NCBI RefSeq assembly: GCF_028502605.1
Contig: NC_079236.1
Coordinates: 2,728,001 to 2,792,000, forward strand
Reading direction: 5' to 3'
From: Trichoderma breve
Taxonomy: Eukaryota; Ascomycota; Sordariomycetes; Hypocreales; Hypocreaceae
DNA: 64,000 bases
The notes beneath the pieces were generated by a model. It did not search any database, was not told the origin of the DNA, and saw nothing but the letters and a program-made list of their open reading frames with translations. Below are positions 1 to 11,014 of this stretch, one piece after another. Position 1 is the stretch's first letter. Every line of letters begins with the position of its first letter. Both the position numbers and the translations under genes were made by a program.

Positions 1-142
1 AGTAAAGCTCTTACTAGAGAGCTCAAAGGAAGAAAGTCAGGGGTATCTATCACACAGGCTGACAAAGCGCTGTAATTAGGTAGGTAGACATATCCAACAT
101 GTCACGCAATCAATCGTCCCCTTGGCATTACTTGAGAAAGCT

Positions 143-1615
143 TCATTTCTTCACAGGGATGTACGCCTTGTTGCCCATGGCCTTGTCCCACATTGTTTCG
201 AGGATGCCACGCACAGGCCTTCGCTTGCCCGCACCGGTCTCCATGTCTGCCTTAAGCTTGTCGTAGACGGAAGGCAACGTCTCGGCCTTGTACTTCTTGC
301 GCATCTCGTCGTAGACATCTTTGCGGTAGATGAGCCAGAACTCGTCCTCGGTGTAGTAAGTTCGAGCGTACAGGAGCTTGGCACCCATGAGCTCGGCGCT
401 TCGCAGCTCGAGCTTGCGGTTAAGCTCGTAAAACGCCTTCGGGTCACGAGGTCCACGGCCGTAGACGCCAACGGCAAAGATGCGTTGGTCCGAAACTTCA
501 TCGACGCGGGCGTTGAAACGAGAGGTCAGGCCAATCTCCTTGGGGGCCTTGCAAGGAGCCAAAAAGATCATCAGCTCCGGCAGGGTATCGTTGACAAAGC
601 TGATGAATTCCTTGACCGTGCTCGCTGGAATGCCAAAATCCTGCACAACATACTCGTTGGCAAGACCGGACTTGTGCAGCGCATGGTAGCACGTGCGGCT
701 GTCGAGGAAGGGGTCGGCGAGGCGCTTGGTGAAGGCATTCTCGGGCACGTGAAAGTGCTTAAAGGCAAGTTTGCCACCCCAGAAAGCGCCATGGTCATAG
801 CGGAAGAGATAGTCGGGTGTGAACATGTAGATGTCTATGGGTTTCTCGGCCGTGGGCTTCTTCTTGAGAGCGTCCTCAATGGTGTCGGCAAACCAGTGAA
901 CTTCCATCTTCTTGAGAGCAGACCTGCCCTGGGGTAGGAGATTGACAAAACGGCCAAACATGACGGCAATTGTGCCCTTACGGAAGTAGACTCCATCAAT
1001 GAAGTGGATCGACTCGTCCTTGGTGGCCTCCTCAAACAAGTCGTGGGCCGTGGCAACGTCGTTGACCAGCTGGACGTCCAGCTTGACGTATGTAGTGGCC
1101 GGGATCAGCTCAATGGTGAGCAGGGTGACAATGCCAAATGTGCCCAAGCTGCCAGCAGCGTGCTCCAGCAGATCCGCATTGTGCTCGCGGTTGGCCGTTT
1201 CCAGCGTGCCGTCGCCGAGCACAATCTCAATCTCGGAGACGGTATTGTTGAAGAGGCCATAGCGGTACATGCTGCTCTCGCCGGAAAAGCCAGAGTAGCC
1301 ACCGCCAACAGTGATGCCCTTGAATTCCATGACAATCTTTGGAATGACACCGTGCTTGAGGGTGTGGGCAGCCAGGGCGTCCATGGGCACCTTGGGCTCG
1401 GCTTGCACGGTCATGGTCTCCAGATTGACCGGGAAGATGCGGTCCATGCTGCTGGTGTCAACAATGGCATCTGCCTTGAAGGACAGTGGACGCGTGGAGC
1501 TTGTCGAGCCATGGTAGACTCGGAACGGTTTCTTGTTATCGTAGAAGTGCTTGACCTGCTTCTGGATCTCGGCGACAGCAGCCTGGTGCTCCTCGAGAAG
1601 CTTATTGGGGTTCAT
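143..1615 (-). CDS. Delta(24)-sterol reductase-like FAD-dependent oxidoreductase
   Basis: A single-exon reading frame of 490 residues. The N-terminal third resembles the FAD-binding (PCMH type) fold of the DHCR24/DWARF1 family: after the YHGSTSSTR stretch near residues 34-42 comes GGGYSGFSGESS near residue 104, then LEHAAGSLGTFGIVT near 150, which is the usual flavin-contact region. The C-terminal part carries the YYTEDEFW and YDEMRKKY blocks seen in family members. Known enzymes reduce the side-chain double bond of sterols with NADPH. Fungi use a different enzyme for most of ergosterol synthesis, so the true substrate is uncertain. No N-terminal membrane helix is visible, unlike the animal protein, which suggests a soluble or peripheral enzyme. 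The start used is the only ATG near a normal family N-terminus. Family membership is fairly sure; the substrate is inference. Confidence 0.85.
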   Translation of the reverse strand: MNPNKLLEEHQAAVAEIQKQVKHFYDNKKPFRVYHGSTSSTRPLSFKADAIVDTSSMDRIFPVNLETMTVQAEPKVPMDALAAHTLKHGVIPKIVMEFKGITVGGGYSGFSGESSMYRYGLFNNTVSEIEIVLGDGTLETANREHNADLLEHAAGSLGTFGIVTLLTIELIPATTYVKLDVQLVNDVATAHDLFEEATKDESIHFIDGVYFRKGTIAVMFGRFVNLLPQGRSALKKMEVHWFADTIEDALKKKPTAEKPIDIYMFTPDYLFRYDHGAFWGGKLAFKHFHVPENAFTKRLADPFLDSRTCYHALHKSGLANEYVVQDFGIPASTVKEFISFVNDTLPELMIFLAPCKAPKEIGLTSRFNARVDEVSDQRIFAVGVYGRGPRDPKAFYELNRKLELRSAELMGAKLLYARTYYTEDEFWLIYRKDVYDEMRKKYKAETLPSVYDKLKADMETGAGKRRPVRGILETMWDKAMGNKAYIPVKK

Positions 1616-2943
1616 CTTGATTAGCGGCTGGGGGGTATCAGTCTATTAACGAGAAAGAAAACGGTATTAATTCAGTTGAGACAGAGAATCACAAACGTCG
1701 GGACGCCGAAACCACGCAATTGACAGCACCTCTCCGCCCAGATTCTGGTGGTGTCAGGAGGAGGAAAAAACAGGAAATGGACCACGATGGCCGGAGCTTT
1801 GCTGACCAGTGACGACGTGCTGTGACGCCAGCGGCAACCAGCTGCTGCATCGGCACCTGGGATTAGCGCTGTAGCTGTGACAAATTGGGGGGGCTGGGGC
1901 TGCTGACGTGCCTTGCTAAGCCCCCAAGTTGCCGCTGTAGCATTGGCTGGGGCCGTTTTAGCTTGATGAGCTCGAACCATGCGTTCCTCCACTTGGGCTC
2001 AGATGTTATCTCTGTTATTGTGAGCAGCAGATGTACAGTACCTAGACTTAGGGGCAGAACCAGATATTAATGGACTCTAGCTGATTGTATCGATATGAAA
2101 TACCTGCACATGCAATGCCTACAGTGCATAATTTGACCAACTCAACACCAGCTCCAGTCTTGAGCCTTGATACATAACATGTTACAAGTGATATCTGCAT
2201 GTATCGACACAACACCAGGCCATCGAGTGGCTCCTGTGGTTGGAGCTCCCACCAATCGGCTCCATTACCATGTCCGACTCCCCGTGCACGGCCTTGAACT
2301 AGCCCAGGCTTAGAGTGGAAGCTCTGCCTTCAGCTTACAAGACGTGCTGTCGCAGCTACATGGCGCTGGAATGCAATTCTTCTTGTTAGATGGTTCAAAA
2401 AGATGCAGATTTTTCAGATCGGGCATCAATTCTCTACCCAAAAAGATTCCAAGCAATGCAGCGCTGCCGCCGTATGGAGGGACGTCAATCATACATCCAA
2501 TCTATTAACAGTTACACGTAGCCATCGTAGTGCATTACTCTAACAGCAGTTTCTAAGCAGTTGTAATATGCTATTGATGCTTCGTACTACTTGCCATATT
2601 CAACTTTATAAGATTTGATTCGCATAAAAGATGATACCTACCGATCAGGAGCAAGCTGATAACTGTTAATTGACACAGCATAGCTACCTCGAAGTGGCAA
2701 AAGCACGTGGCAACTGGTAAACCGCATACATGTTGACTACAAGGCCGTTAGATCTTGGGTGGAGAGAGTTGCCGTTCAAGAAACCCAACAGCATGTCAAA
2801 CCTATGAGATACAGTAGGTGCTGCTGAAAATTTCTATTTTTCCCTCACATTGCATTCTTTGCAAATACCTTGATGGTCTATCAGTCGCCATGCGTTGTAG
2901 CAATTCTGAGAATCTCTTGCCCAGATTGCCCAGAGTATTTGCA
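1616..2943. other. intergenic, nothing supported
   Basis: Upstream flank of the minus-strand sterol-reductase-like gene and distal upstream flank of the microprotein gene. Only short open frames without family resemblance occur here. No repeat or RNA gene was recognised. Confidence 0.5.
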
Positions 2944-2950
2944 TATATAA
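2944..2950 (+). promoter_or_regulatory. TATA box of the microprotein gene
   Basis: TATATAA lies about 114 nt upstream of the ATG at 3064. It is followed by a pyrimidine- and A-rich leader ending in CGCCAAGATG, a favourable fungal start context. This arrangement supports real transcription of the small gene. Confidence 0.5.
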
Positions 2951-3063
2951 GGTCCATGTAGTACAGCTTTGCTTTGTAGAATCATCAACAGCCTTCAGCC
3001 AAACTTTGCCCACTATACTCCTTGATTCTTTTATACAACGCGAATATACTTAAAATCGCCAAG

Positions 3064-3324
3064 ATGCCGGGATACGGAGCGCCTAGAGAATCTTCTGCTA
3101 GCAAGAGAGAACAGGTATGATTTAGGCTGCACTTATATTGACCTTCATATTAATGACGATGCGTGTACTCGGGATATTAGGCCAAGTCGAGCGGAAGCAG
3201 TTCATCCAGGGGACATTCGCATACTCACTCACACGGAGGCCGTTCGCAGAGCAGCACTCATTCCTGCGGTGGCTGCTGCTCTCACGGGTCTGGATCTGGA
3301 CCGAGTTCTTCTAAAACGAAATAG
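3064..3324 (+). CDS. spliced His/Cys/Ser-rich microprotein (64 aa)
   Basis: Two exons, 3064-3114 and 3181-3324, are joined across a 66-nt intron that begins GTATGA, holds TTAATGAC as a branch-like site and ends ATATTAG. Without splicing the frame stops at once, in the intron's TGA. The joined product has 64 residues. It is rich in Ser and Gly, with a His cluster (HSHTHSHGG) and a Cys/His cluster (HSCGGCCSHG), and ends in a Lys-containing tail. There is no signal peptide or membrane segment. I do not recognise the family. The His and Cys clusters would suit binding of a soft metal ion, but that is inference. A TATA box and a good start context support a real gene. Too short for routine gene finders. 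Confidence 0.6.
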
Positions 3325-3870
3325 AATGCTGAAAGGTGGTGCGAAGTGACAGTACAGCATTGGCCGAAGGAGGATTGGGCGTTTATCCTCTGCGGAGACT
3401 TATTCTGTACCTAGTACTTTGCCTCGAAAATTTTAAAAATACAATTACAGTGATCTAAATACACATTGTTTGCTCAGTTTATATAGCCCAAAGTAGATTC
3501 TTCCCAAGCTCGTCTTCGCATCTAGTGATAGCTCTTGTGGAAGCATAACTTCGGTAGTATTTCTTCTCCGCTCAATATTAAAATAAGTTCTCGTATTGTA
3601 TATGAAATAGTAGCAGTACGATCAGCAGGTTTAAGAACTTTTGGATTTGAAAATCTGCTGTAGTCGCGGCCGTTGAGATTTTGAAGCCATCCAATTCTTT
3701 CTAGGGTAGCTTGGGGCCAGACGCTTGGTGTAAGTCACAAGCTGCAAGATGATGTCGAAGCTATCGATAACGGTGGGTCTGGCGCGATGCCTCAAAAGCT
3801 CAGCTCGCGTGGTTCAACCACCAGCTTTGCGACTCACTGCAACTCACGATTCCATGACGCACAGCCAGCC
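3325..3870. other. intergenic, nothing supported
   Basis: 3' flank of the microprotein gene and promoter/leader of CWC27. A short open frame with an ATG at 3749 overlaps the CWC27 start in another frame and is not supported. Confidence 0.5.
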
Positions 3871-5529
3871 ATGTCGGCGATTTACAACCTCGAGCCACAG
3901 CCGACGGGCTCGGCGATCCTGCACACGACACTGGGAGAGATTCACGTCGAGCTCTTTGCCAAGCAGACACCGCTAACGTGCCGCAACTTTCTGCAGCACT
4001 GCCTTGATGGCTACTACGACGGCACCATCTTCCACCGACTTGTTCCAAACTTTATCGTGCAGGGCGGTGATCCCACAGGGACCGGAAATGGTGGCGAGTC
4101 AATCTACGATGGGGGCGCCTTTGGCGGCGACCTGGATCCCTGGCCCATGGACCAGAGACAGGGACAGAACGCAGGCCCCAACGGCATCAACTTCAAGGAC
4201 GAATTCCATTCCCGGCTCAAGATCAATCGACGCGGCATCTTGGCAATGGCCAACGAGGGGAAGCCCGACACAAACGGCAGCCAATTCTTCTTTACGCTGG
4301 ACAAGGCAGAGGAGCTCAATGGCAGGAATACAATGTTTGGTCGAGTCGCTGGAGACACAATCTATAATTTGGCAAAGATTGGCGAATCCGAGGTTGATGA
4401 GGCGACCGAGCGACCCTTGTACCCAGTCAAGATTACAAGCGTAGAGATCTTGGTCAACCCGTTCGACGATATGACGAAGCGATCGAGAGTGGCACAAACA
4501 CAAGTGAAGCCAAAGGTGGACAAGGAGAAGAAGAAGAAAAGGAAGGGTGGAAAACAGCTGCTGAGCTTTGGAGATGAAGAGGGTGATGAAGAAGTGCCCG
4601 TGTTCAAGAAAGCCAAATTTGACACGAGACTCATCATGGAAGAGGAAAAGGAGACTCCGGCATCTCAAGACAAGAGCTCAAAGTCAAAGCCCTCCAAGTC
4701 CAAAGCCTCAGATAAACAAGCGAGTGAGACTCGAACGACTCATGATAAAGGAAAGGAGCCAGCTTCAGATATCATGGATAATGATGAAGAGGAGGAGGAG
4801 GAGAGACAACGAGTTATACCCACACCCAAGAAGCGCAAAGAGCCATCCCCTGAGCCATCACCCGAGCCGGAGCCAGTACAAGAAAAGAGCGCGCTGGAAA
4901 AGGCCAATGAAGAACTCGCCGCACTCAAGGCTTCAATGAGGAGGACAATTCATTCTGGGGAACCTGTCCAGGAGAAGAAAAAGACGGCATTAGAGTCAAT
5001 GATACCTGAGACGTCTATACGGGGAAGGAAAAGACGGCCTGGCGGCAACAACAGTTCGACAAATGAAGATCAAGCATCTCTTCGCATATTAAAAGCGTTC
5101 CAGGCGAAGCTCGACAAGGCTCCGCCATCCAAGGAGTTGCCCACCGAAACCCCTGTTGACAATGAGCAAGGCGAGGCAGAGAAACCCTCGCAAGATGACG
5201 AAGCCGAGCTGTGCGATTTGCATTTTATTGCAAACTGCCAAAGCTGCACGTCCTGGGATAAACAGGAAAAGGACGAGAGCGATGATGAAGGGTGGATGTC
5301 TCACGCACTTTCATTTGCGGCTGATAAGCTGGGTAAGGACCTGAGCAACCGAAGGAAAGCTGAGGAGGAGTTGGTCGTCATAGATCCACGGGAGAAGTCA
5401 CGGACACTGAAGGAGGAGAAACGGGCTGAACGAGAGGCTCGGGCTGGCGGGTCTGGGAGGGCATGGGATCAGGCACGAAACGCTCAAATGGCTAAGGCTG
5501 CTTCTTTGGCTGGTAGAGGAGCAAAATGA
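3871..5529 (+). CDS. CWC27: spliceosome-associated cyclophilin CWC27
   Basis: A single exon of 552 residues. The frame extends upstream to 3787, but family proteins begin MSAIYNLEPQPT, so the ATG at 3871 is preferred. Residues 10-180 form a cyclophilin domain with FHRLVPNFIVQGGDP at 54-68 and GSQFFFTL at 136-143. The position equivalent to the cyclosporin-binding Trp of cyclophilin A appears to be Glu (KAEELNG), as in other CWC27 proteins that lack strong prolyl isomerase activity. About 25 extra residues (from GGAFGGDLDPWP) sit between the GESIYDG and FKDEFHSR blocks. The C-terminal two thirds is charged and low in complexity, with KKKKRKGGK and EEEEE runs, ending in the conserved SFAADKLGKDLSNRRKAEEELVVIDPR block. 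CWC27 works in the nucleus in activated spliceosomes with CWC22. Confidence 0.95.
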   Translation: MSAIYNLEPQPTGSAILHTTLGEIHVELFAKQTPLTCRNFLQHCLDGYYDGTIFHRLVPNFIVQGGDPTGTGNGGESIYDGGAFGGDLDPWPMDQRQGQNAGPNGINFKDEFHSRLKINRRGILAMANEGKPDTNGSQFFFTLDKAEELNGRNTMFGRVAGDTIYNLAKIGESEVDEATERPLYPVKITSVEILVNPFDDMTKRSRVAQTQVKPKVDKEKKKKRKGGKQLLSFGDEEGDEEVPVFKKAKFDTRLIMEEEKETPASQDKSSKSKPSKSKASDKQASETRTTHDKGKEPASDIMDNDEEEEEERQRVIPTPKKRKEPSPEPSPEPEPVQEKSALEKANEELAALKASMRRTIHSGEPVQEKKKTALESMIPETSIRGRKRRPGGNNSSTNEDQASLRILKAFQAKLDKAPPSKELPTETPVDNEQGEAEKPSQDDEAELCDLHFIANCQSCTSWDKQEKDESDDEGWMSHALSFAADKLGKDLSNRRKAEEELVVIDPREKSRTLKEEKRAEREARAGGSGRAWDQARNAQMAKAASLAGRGAK

Positions 5530-5927
5530 AATGGCGGCACCCATTTACGTCTCTTTATATCGATATTTATTTGGCATTATGGCGTAGCGTATGGAGTACT
5601 GGAGATGGGCGGTAGCCAGTCTGTATTTTGTACAATTGGGTCATTATTTAATATCATGAATTTAGAAGCAACGCTTTTGAGGATATCAAATCGGATGAAG
5701 AATTTACAGCTAGTAATCTCTAATATTCTCGTGAACTAGTCAAACAACCGTTTAGTCTCGGATATGACGCTAGACAGAGGCTACCGCGACAACCTGATTT
5801 TCCTTTGTTCTACCCTTTACTACAAAGACCATTCACGATTGATTCAAGTTAAGTTGCGAATTGCTATCACAGTTGCCAAGCTGCCTTTCTAGTCTGTGTT
5901 ATCGACGCCATGGCTCTCAACAACCAA
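5530..5927. other. intergenic between CWC27 and tRNA-Met
   Basis: AT-rich 3' flank of CWC27 leading to the tRNA gene. No coding frame is supported. Confidence 0.5.
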
Positions 5928-6034
5928 GTCTTCGTGGCGCAGTTGGCTAGCGCGTCAGTCTCATATTAGACGATATGATCCAAACATCAGTTTGGGCCAT
6001 CTGAAGGTCGTGAGTTCGAGCCTCACCGAGGACA
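5928..6034 (+). tRNA. tRNA-Met(CAT), elongator type, with 33-nt intron
   Basis: A full cloverleaf can be drawn. The acceptor arm GTCTTCG pairs with CGAGGAC (one G-T pair), the D stem is GCGC/GCGC, and the T arm GTGAG-TTCGAGC-CTCAC spans 6010-6026. The anticodon loop CTCATAA is interrupted after position 37 by an intron at 5966-5998. After its removal the anticodon arm reads GTCAGTCTCATAATCTGA, identical in core to yeast elongator tRNA-Met. The discriminator base is A at 6034. Removal of the intron needs the Sen2/15/34/54 endonuclease; the Sen54 gene lies at 47 kb in this window. Confidence 0.95.
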
Positions 6035-7578
6035 ATGCTTTTTGCCCTCCACTCAAAGGTGGAGAGATTCATGTCATTTTTTTGTACTTTTGTCCTAGCA
6101 GTTGGAGGGGACAAAGAGCAAATGTCTTGCATGTTCATCGGAGATTTAAGGGACAGGTCCATTGTTTGCAGCATCTAATTTAGAACCATTGTTTCGTGAA
6201 TTTCCATTTGGATGAAAACGTAGAGAAGCTATTGTGACTCCTCATTTGGGCAAGGATCTCCGGTTCTTATGTGGACTCTGCTGCATGCATCATGTAAGTC
6301 TGCCTTTTTGACTAAGACCCTCTTACTGTGAGTGTCAGCCTCTGTGTTTAAGCGAGTCAGTAAGTCAAAGTAAAGCATCATCCATGCATGATAGCCAATT
6401 AATTGTATAGCTGTATTGTAAATTGCTATTCATGGGGTTCATCTTGAAAGTCCCCAGTACTCGTACTCATTGAAACCAAGGTCTAATAGAGCCAAGACAT
6501 ACCTACTAGGTAGTAAGCAACAAAGCTCATCATTGTTTCAGCGGCGACTTTTTTTGCTTTGTACATCTTATCATCACGTGCGGAGCAGCCTTGCCAAGTG
6601 GGGACCAGAAAAATCAGAGCAGCAAAATGAATAAGCACGTACCACATCCAAACATGGGCACCTAATACACCAACTAAATCCAACTTTTGTACGCGCATAC
6701 TCTTTGCATGTGAGCTCAAAATCTCACCATTCTCCATCTTTCTGTCCATCAACTGTCTGCTCATTCAATCTGAACGCTGATTGGTTCGAAGCGGATGACC
6801 GCATCCCAATACAGTGCTCTGACCGAAGCCCCGGACAAAGTACGATAACATTTTCGCAATCTTCAAACGACAGTCAAGTCAAACCGGGCTGCAAATCTGG
6901 GTCCAGCCCAGCAAACGAGCCTTTCCGCCATCATTGAGCACGAGAGAGCCCGTCAATACCGCGACCGGGATGAACAATCACTCTGGCTGAAGCACAAATT
7001 CCGCTCCGCTGCGCCAACACAGAGCACGAAATCCGCCCGAAACCCAACAAGTCGCGCCGCATAATCTCCAGAGCTCAGGTTGCCGCCTAGCCGTAGATCC
7101 TGCCGAAGGCATTGCTGCGCTACCGACCGAGTACTTTTCGCAGCGCGTTCGAAAGCACTTTTTGTTTTCTTGGAACATATTCTTTTTGCTGTTGGCGAAT
7201 TAGCTGCAGCTCATCCGGATCATCGACCTGCTTGTGCCGCCGTACCACTGCGAATCCCAGGCCTTTCAATCCCCATCTCAAAGCCATCTGCCAAGAGTCG
7301 ACGTGTTCTCTGGCCGAAACAGAGAGTTAGGCGCCAGCTCACCCGCGCGCCCATTTGCTACTTTCTGCCTGTCTGCTATCGCTGAAACCAGGACATAAGC
7401 CTGTGTCTCGAGACGACGCATATTGTTGCTATTGCCTTGGGCCGCGGCACTGCGCTAAGGCATCATACATCGCGACCGGAGCCTCATATAGTCCTTGACG
7501 GGCCTCGGTGCCTGCCGCGCGACTCCTTGCCCTACACTCCTCAGCGACCGGCCCGCACGCGGCCGTATCTTCTTCACC
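6035..7578. other. intergenic and long 5' region of HSF1
   Basis: About 1.5 kb without a supported gene. The part from roughly 6900 is GC-richer and leads into the HSF1 start, so it may be a long leader. A minus-strand open frame at 6483-6764 has a hydrophobic segment but no family resemblance. Degenerate GAA/TTC pairs near 7145-7195 recall heat-shock elements but do not keep the two-base spacing. Confidence 0.45.
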
Positions 7579-9855
7579 ATGTCTGCACCAAACTCCCGGA
7601 AACGAGCCGCCCCCGGTGCGTCGCCAATCGTACCGATCCAGCGGAATATGCAACAGCCATATGCCACCGATAGTATTGCTGGAGCAAACCCTGTGATGCA
7701 GTGGAACGGTACCGACGGCACAACCGATCCCACCGACTACTTCAGTGCTGCCGCTGCACACAGTGAGAATCCCTACGGACTCGCGCAAACACAGCCGACG
7801 TACCCCCAGGCCGTTGGCGCGCCGTCAAACTCACTCGCACGCCGACAAATGAATCGCGCCCTGGTTCCCACGAATCTTCGAGCAACTTATGAGCCTTCTT
7901 CGGATCGGTGGTCTGGCTTTGGGGAGGATAACCTTCTCGTCCCGCAAAACGCCACGGAAGGCGGGGTTGGGCAGGATAACGTAGAAGTTTTGGAAGAAAT
8001 GGCCCAAAAGGCCAAGAGAGAGGCACAGGCCAAAAGAAAGCAGATTCCACCGTTTGTGCAGAAGCTGAGCAGGTAAGCATCTTCCTCAAATCTCACGTCC
8101 AGGAATCACGAACCTAACTGTTACACTAGCTTCCTCGAGGAACGAAAGAATGAAGACTTGATTCGGTGGTCTGAAAAGGGCGACTCTTTCATCGTGCTTG
8201 ATGAGGACGAGTTTGCAAAGACGTTGATTCCAGAGCTATTTAAACACAACAACTACGCGTCCTTTGTCCGACAGCTGAACATGTACGGCTTCCACAAGTG
8301 TGTGGGACTCTCTGACAACTCGATGCGTGCTAGTGAGCGCAAAAATAAGAGTCCAAGCGAGTACTCCAACCCATACTTTCGTCGAGGGCACCCGAATCTT
8401 CTATGGCTGATTAATAAGCCCAAGAGTGGTGGCAAGTCTAAAAAGGGGAACAAGGGCCAGGATGGCGATGGCGACAGCGAAGAGGACGGCGGCCATGAAG
8501 AGACACCAAGCCACCAGGGTGTTCCGGTCCCCAACACCGCGGGCCGCTCCCTGCCCGCTGCCCCTGGGGCGGAATCACAGCCTCTGCCCAAAAAGGAGAT
8601 GGCACTGATCAAGGAAGAGCTGCAAAAAGTGAGAGAGCAGCAAAAGCTGATTCTCGGCGCCATCAACCGCTTGCAGCGAAATAACAATGACCTCTACAAC
8701 CAAGCAATCATGTTCCAGACCCAACATGACCGACACCAAAACTCAATCAACGCGATTCTCAATTTCCTGGCCAACGTCTTCAGAAAAACGTTGGAGGATC
8801 AAGGAACTTCGCAGAACGTCGGCGACATCATCTCAAGCTTGATGGCGAACCAGGGCCAGCAACCGTCTCACCAAGGCAGTGTTGTGGACTTGGGTGATTA
8901 CTTTCAAGCTCAAGCAAACGCAGCCAACTCACTTGCTGTTCCCACTCCGAGAAAGTCTCAAAAACTACTTCCACCGATCCCGCAAGTCGCCCAGGCAAGT
9001 CGGTCGTCATCGACGAGCAGCACGCCGTATCATCCCCTCGGTGTTCACCCAGAGATGGGCCACGTTACGGAGCTTCTTGATACATCACCGTCAGATTCGA
9101 CGCCTAGCTTGAGACAGGAACTCGAGACAAACCCGCACGAACGGATGATGAAAATTATAAACGATCACAATGCAAGCAACTCGGCAGGTCTTGATCTGCC
9201 GGAAGCAACTGAGCTTGTCAACAACGCCCCGAATACCCTGAGCAGCGACCAAAGAAGCAAGCTAGTCAACCTCATGGCAGCGCAGTCATCTGCATCCGCG
9301 ATGCCAAACATACCTGCCGTGTCTGATCCTCTGGGAAAAATGTCTTCCCCAGGTGTCACATCAGCCGGTCCATCTCCAGCACAAGAAAGCACTACGGCAG
9401 CACCCTCCCTTTCACCCATTTTGCGGTCACCAACCATGCCTGCTCCCTCTCTGCAGCATATTAGCACGAACCAAAACGATCTAGAGCAGCTCAAGCGTCT
9501 ACAGAGCGAACAGGACGCAAAAATTCACGAACTGAGCGACATCCTGGGACCGTTGAGCCCGAACGGACACATTCCCGGCCTGGAAGATGGAACCGAAGCA
9601 TACTTTGATCCTCCCAACGTGGACTTAGACCAGTTCTTTGATAGCAACGCTTTTCTGAATGACGCCACTCACTACGGAGACGGGACTGACTTCAACTTTA
9701 ATCTGGACGCAGACGGGCTCGGCCAAGGGCTCAACCCAGGACTTAATCATAAATTTGACACTCCGAGTCCTACGGGGACTGAAGAGATTCAACGGGATGA
9801 TTTTGGGATCAAAGAGAGCCCCGGTCACGAGAATAAGAGACGGCGCATGGGCTAG
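7579..9855 (+). CDS. HSF1: heat shock transcription factor Hsf1
   Basis: Two exons, 7579-8072 and 8130-9855, joined over a 57-nt intron (AG|GTAAGC to CACTAG|C), give 739 residues. The intron falls inside the DNA-binding domain, between the two halves of KLSSF. That HSF-type winged-helix domain runs from about residue 158 to 265, with the recognition-helix region NNYASFVRQLNMYGFHK. A coiled-coil trimerisation region follows at about 322-388 (MALIKEELQKVREQQ onward). The rest is Ser/Pro/Gln-rich, with acidic aromatic patches near the end (DPPNVDLDQFFDSNAFL and DGTDFNFNLDADG) that look like activation segments. The protein ends in a basic KRRRMG tail. It is expected to bind heat-shock elements in the nucleus and to be essential. 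The start was chosen at CACCATG after a leader rich in C and T. Confidence 0.95.
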
Positions 9856-11014
9856 TGTCCCAGTCTCTTGCAGATGATTCATCAAGACGTGAAAAAGTTG
9901 ACCGACCATCTTGGACTCTAATATTTGCTTTTTTACGTACGATATAAAGACTGTCGTGATCCATCAGACGACGCCTATGAAAATTGCTTTGGCTTATTTT
10001 TCTATCCTTTTTCGGTACATCAATTACAAAGAGGCTGTTTCGGTATTTCTTTCGAATCGAATCGCTTGAATCCCTGAACAAGAACAGAAAAAGACGAGGC
10101 CTTTGTCACGAGAACATAGGAGCGTGTCAAATGAACACCGTCATGAAACTGATAAGGGCGACTACATGATGCCGAAGTTGCAGCGATTGAAGAAGATTTT
10201 ATCCACGGATAAGCTCGGGCAATACAGCAACATTTTCTTAACACAAAATATATAATCAAACTACATTTACACTTCACATTGCTCAAACACAAAGGGGTCT
10301 CAATAGCTCTCCCATTCTTAGGAGATGAATTCAGAGAAGGCGGCAAATTGGTACAAAGGAGTTTCTATCGTGGACTTTGGCTTGGGGGATTCATACGGCC
10401 GGCATTTGTGATGACACCTTGGTACATAGCGTACACTTATTTTTTTTTTTTTTGTATTACATAGACATTTCTACGGAGTTGGAAGTATAACACTTGGAGG
10501 AAAGTCGCGGGGGGATCCCTCTTTTTTTTTTCTCATCTCTAAAGCGGTAGCCATAGTTGAAATGGGATTGCGCTGTTGAATGAACGACTTGTTGAACGTG
10601 TGAGTACGTGAATGGGTGAATGAATGTAGGTATGCATGCATGCGTAGACAAATAAGTTTGATGAACGCAGTTGTTCACAGCAACAGCCATGCATTATACA
10701 AAAGTGCCATGATCACATTCAACAAAAGAGTTGCTTGGCTATTCTGTTTCTGTGCCAACTCTCTGAATGCTCGGACATTCATACAAAGATAATTTTGAGA
10801 GGAGCGCAGTTGTTCACAGCAACAGCTATACATTTTAAATGAGTGTTTTGAACACATTCGAAAAAAGAGCTGCTTGGTTATTCTGTTCTTGTATTGTGTG
10901 CCAGTTCTTTCACCAACATCTTCATAAAATGCTGCTCTCAAGAAGCTCATCGTCAAGAAAATGCTCATTCCCGTTACTACCCAAGACATCCAAAGCATTC
11001 TCACAGTTCTCAGA
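9856..11014. other. intergenic, 3' flank of HSF1 and leader of the next gene
   Basis: Contains a T-run at 10440-10453, a short ATGCATGCATGCG stretch near 10632 and the duplicated segment listed separately. A longer minus-strand frame across 10675-11364 lies opposite the next gene and shows no family features. Confidence 0.5.
10663..10888. repeat. imperfect tandem duplication (about 87 bp, offset 139 bp)
   Basis: The stretch from 10663 (GCAGTTGTTCACAGCAACAG start) is repeated from 10802 with about 80% identity. It ends in the shared GCTTGG(C/T)TATTCTGTT. The copies lie just upstream of the gene at 11 kb, in its presumed promoter or leader. Confidence 0.8.

Noticed and set aside
1004..1624. 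206-codon plus-strand frame opposite the sterol-reductase-like gene
   Set aside because: It is the antisense shadow of a clearly recognisable enzyme and has no family features of its own.
7140..7200. Possible heat-shock element upstream of HSF1
   Set aside because: GAA and TTC units are present but spaced by 0, 3 or 4 bases instead of 2, so autoregulation is not supported by sequence.
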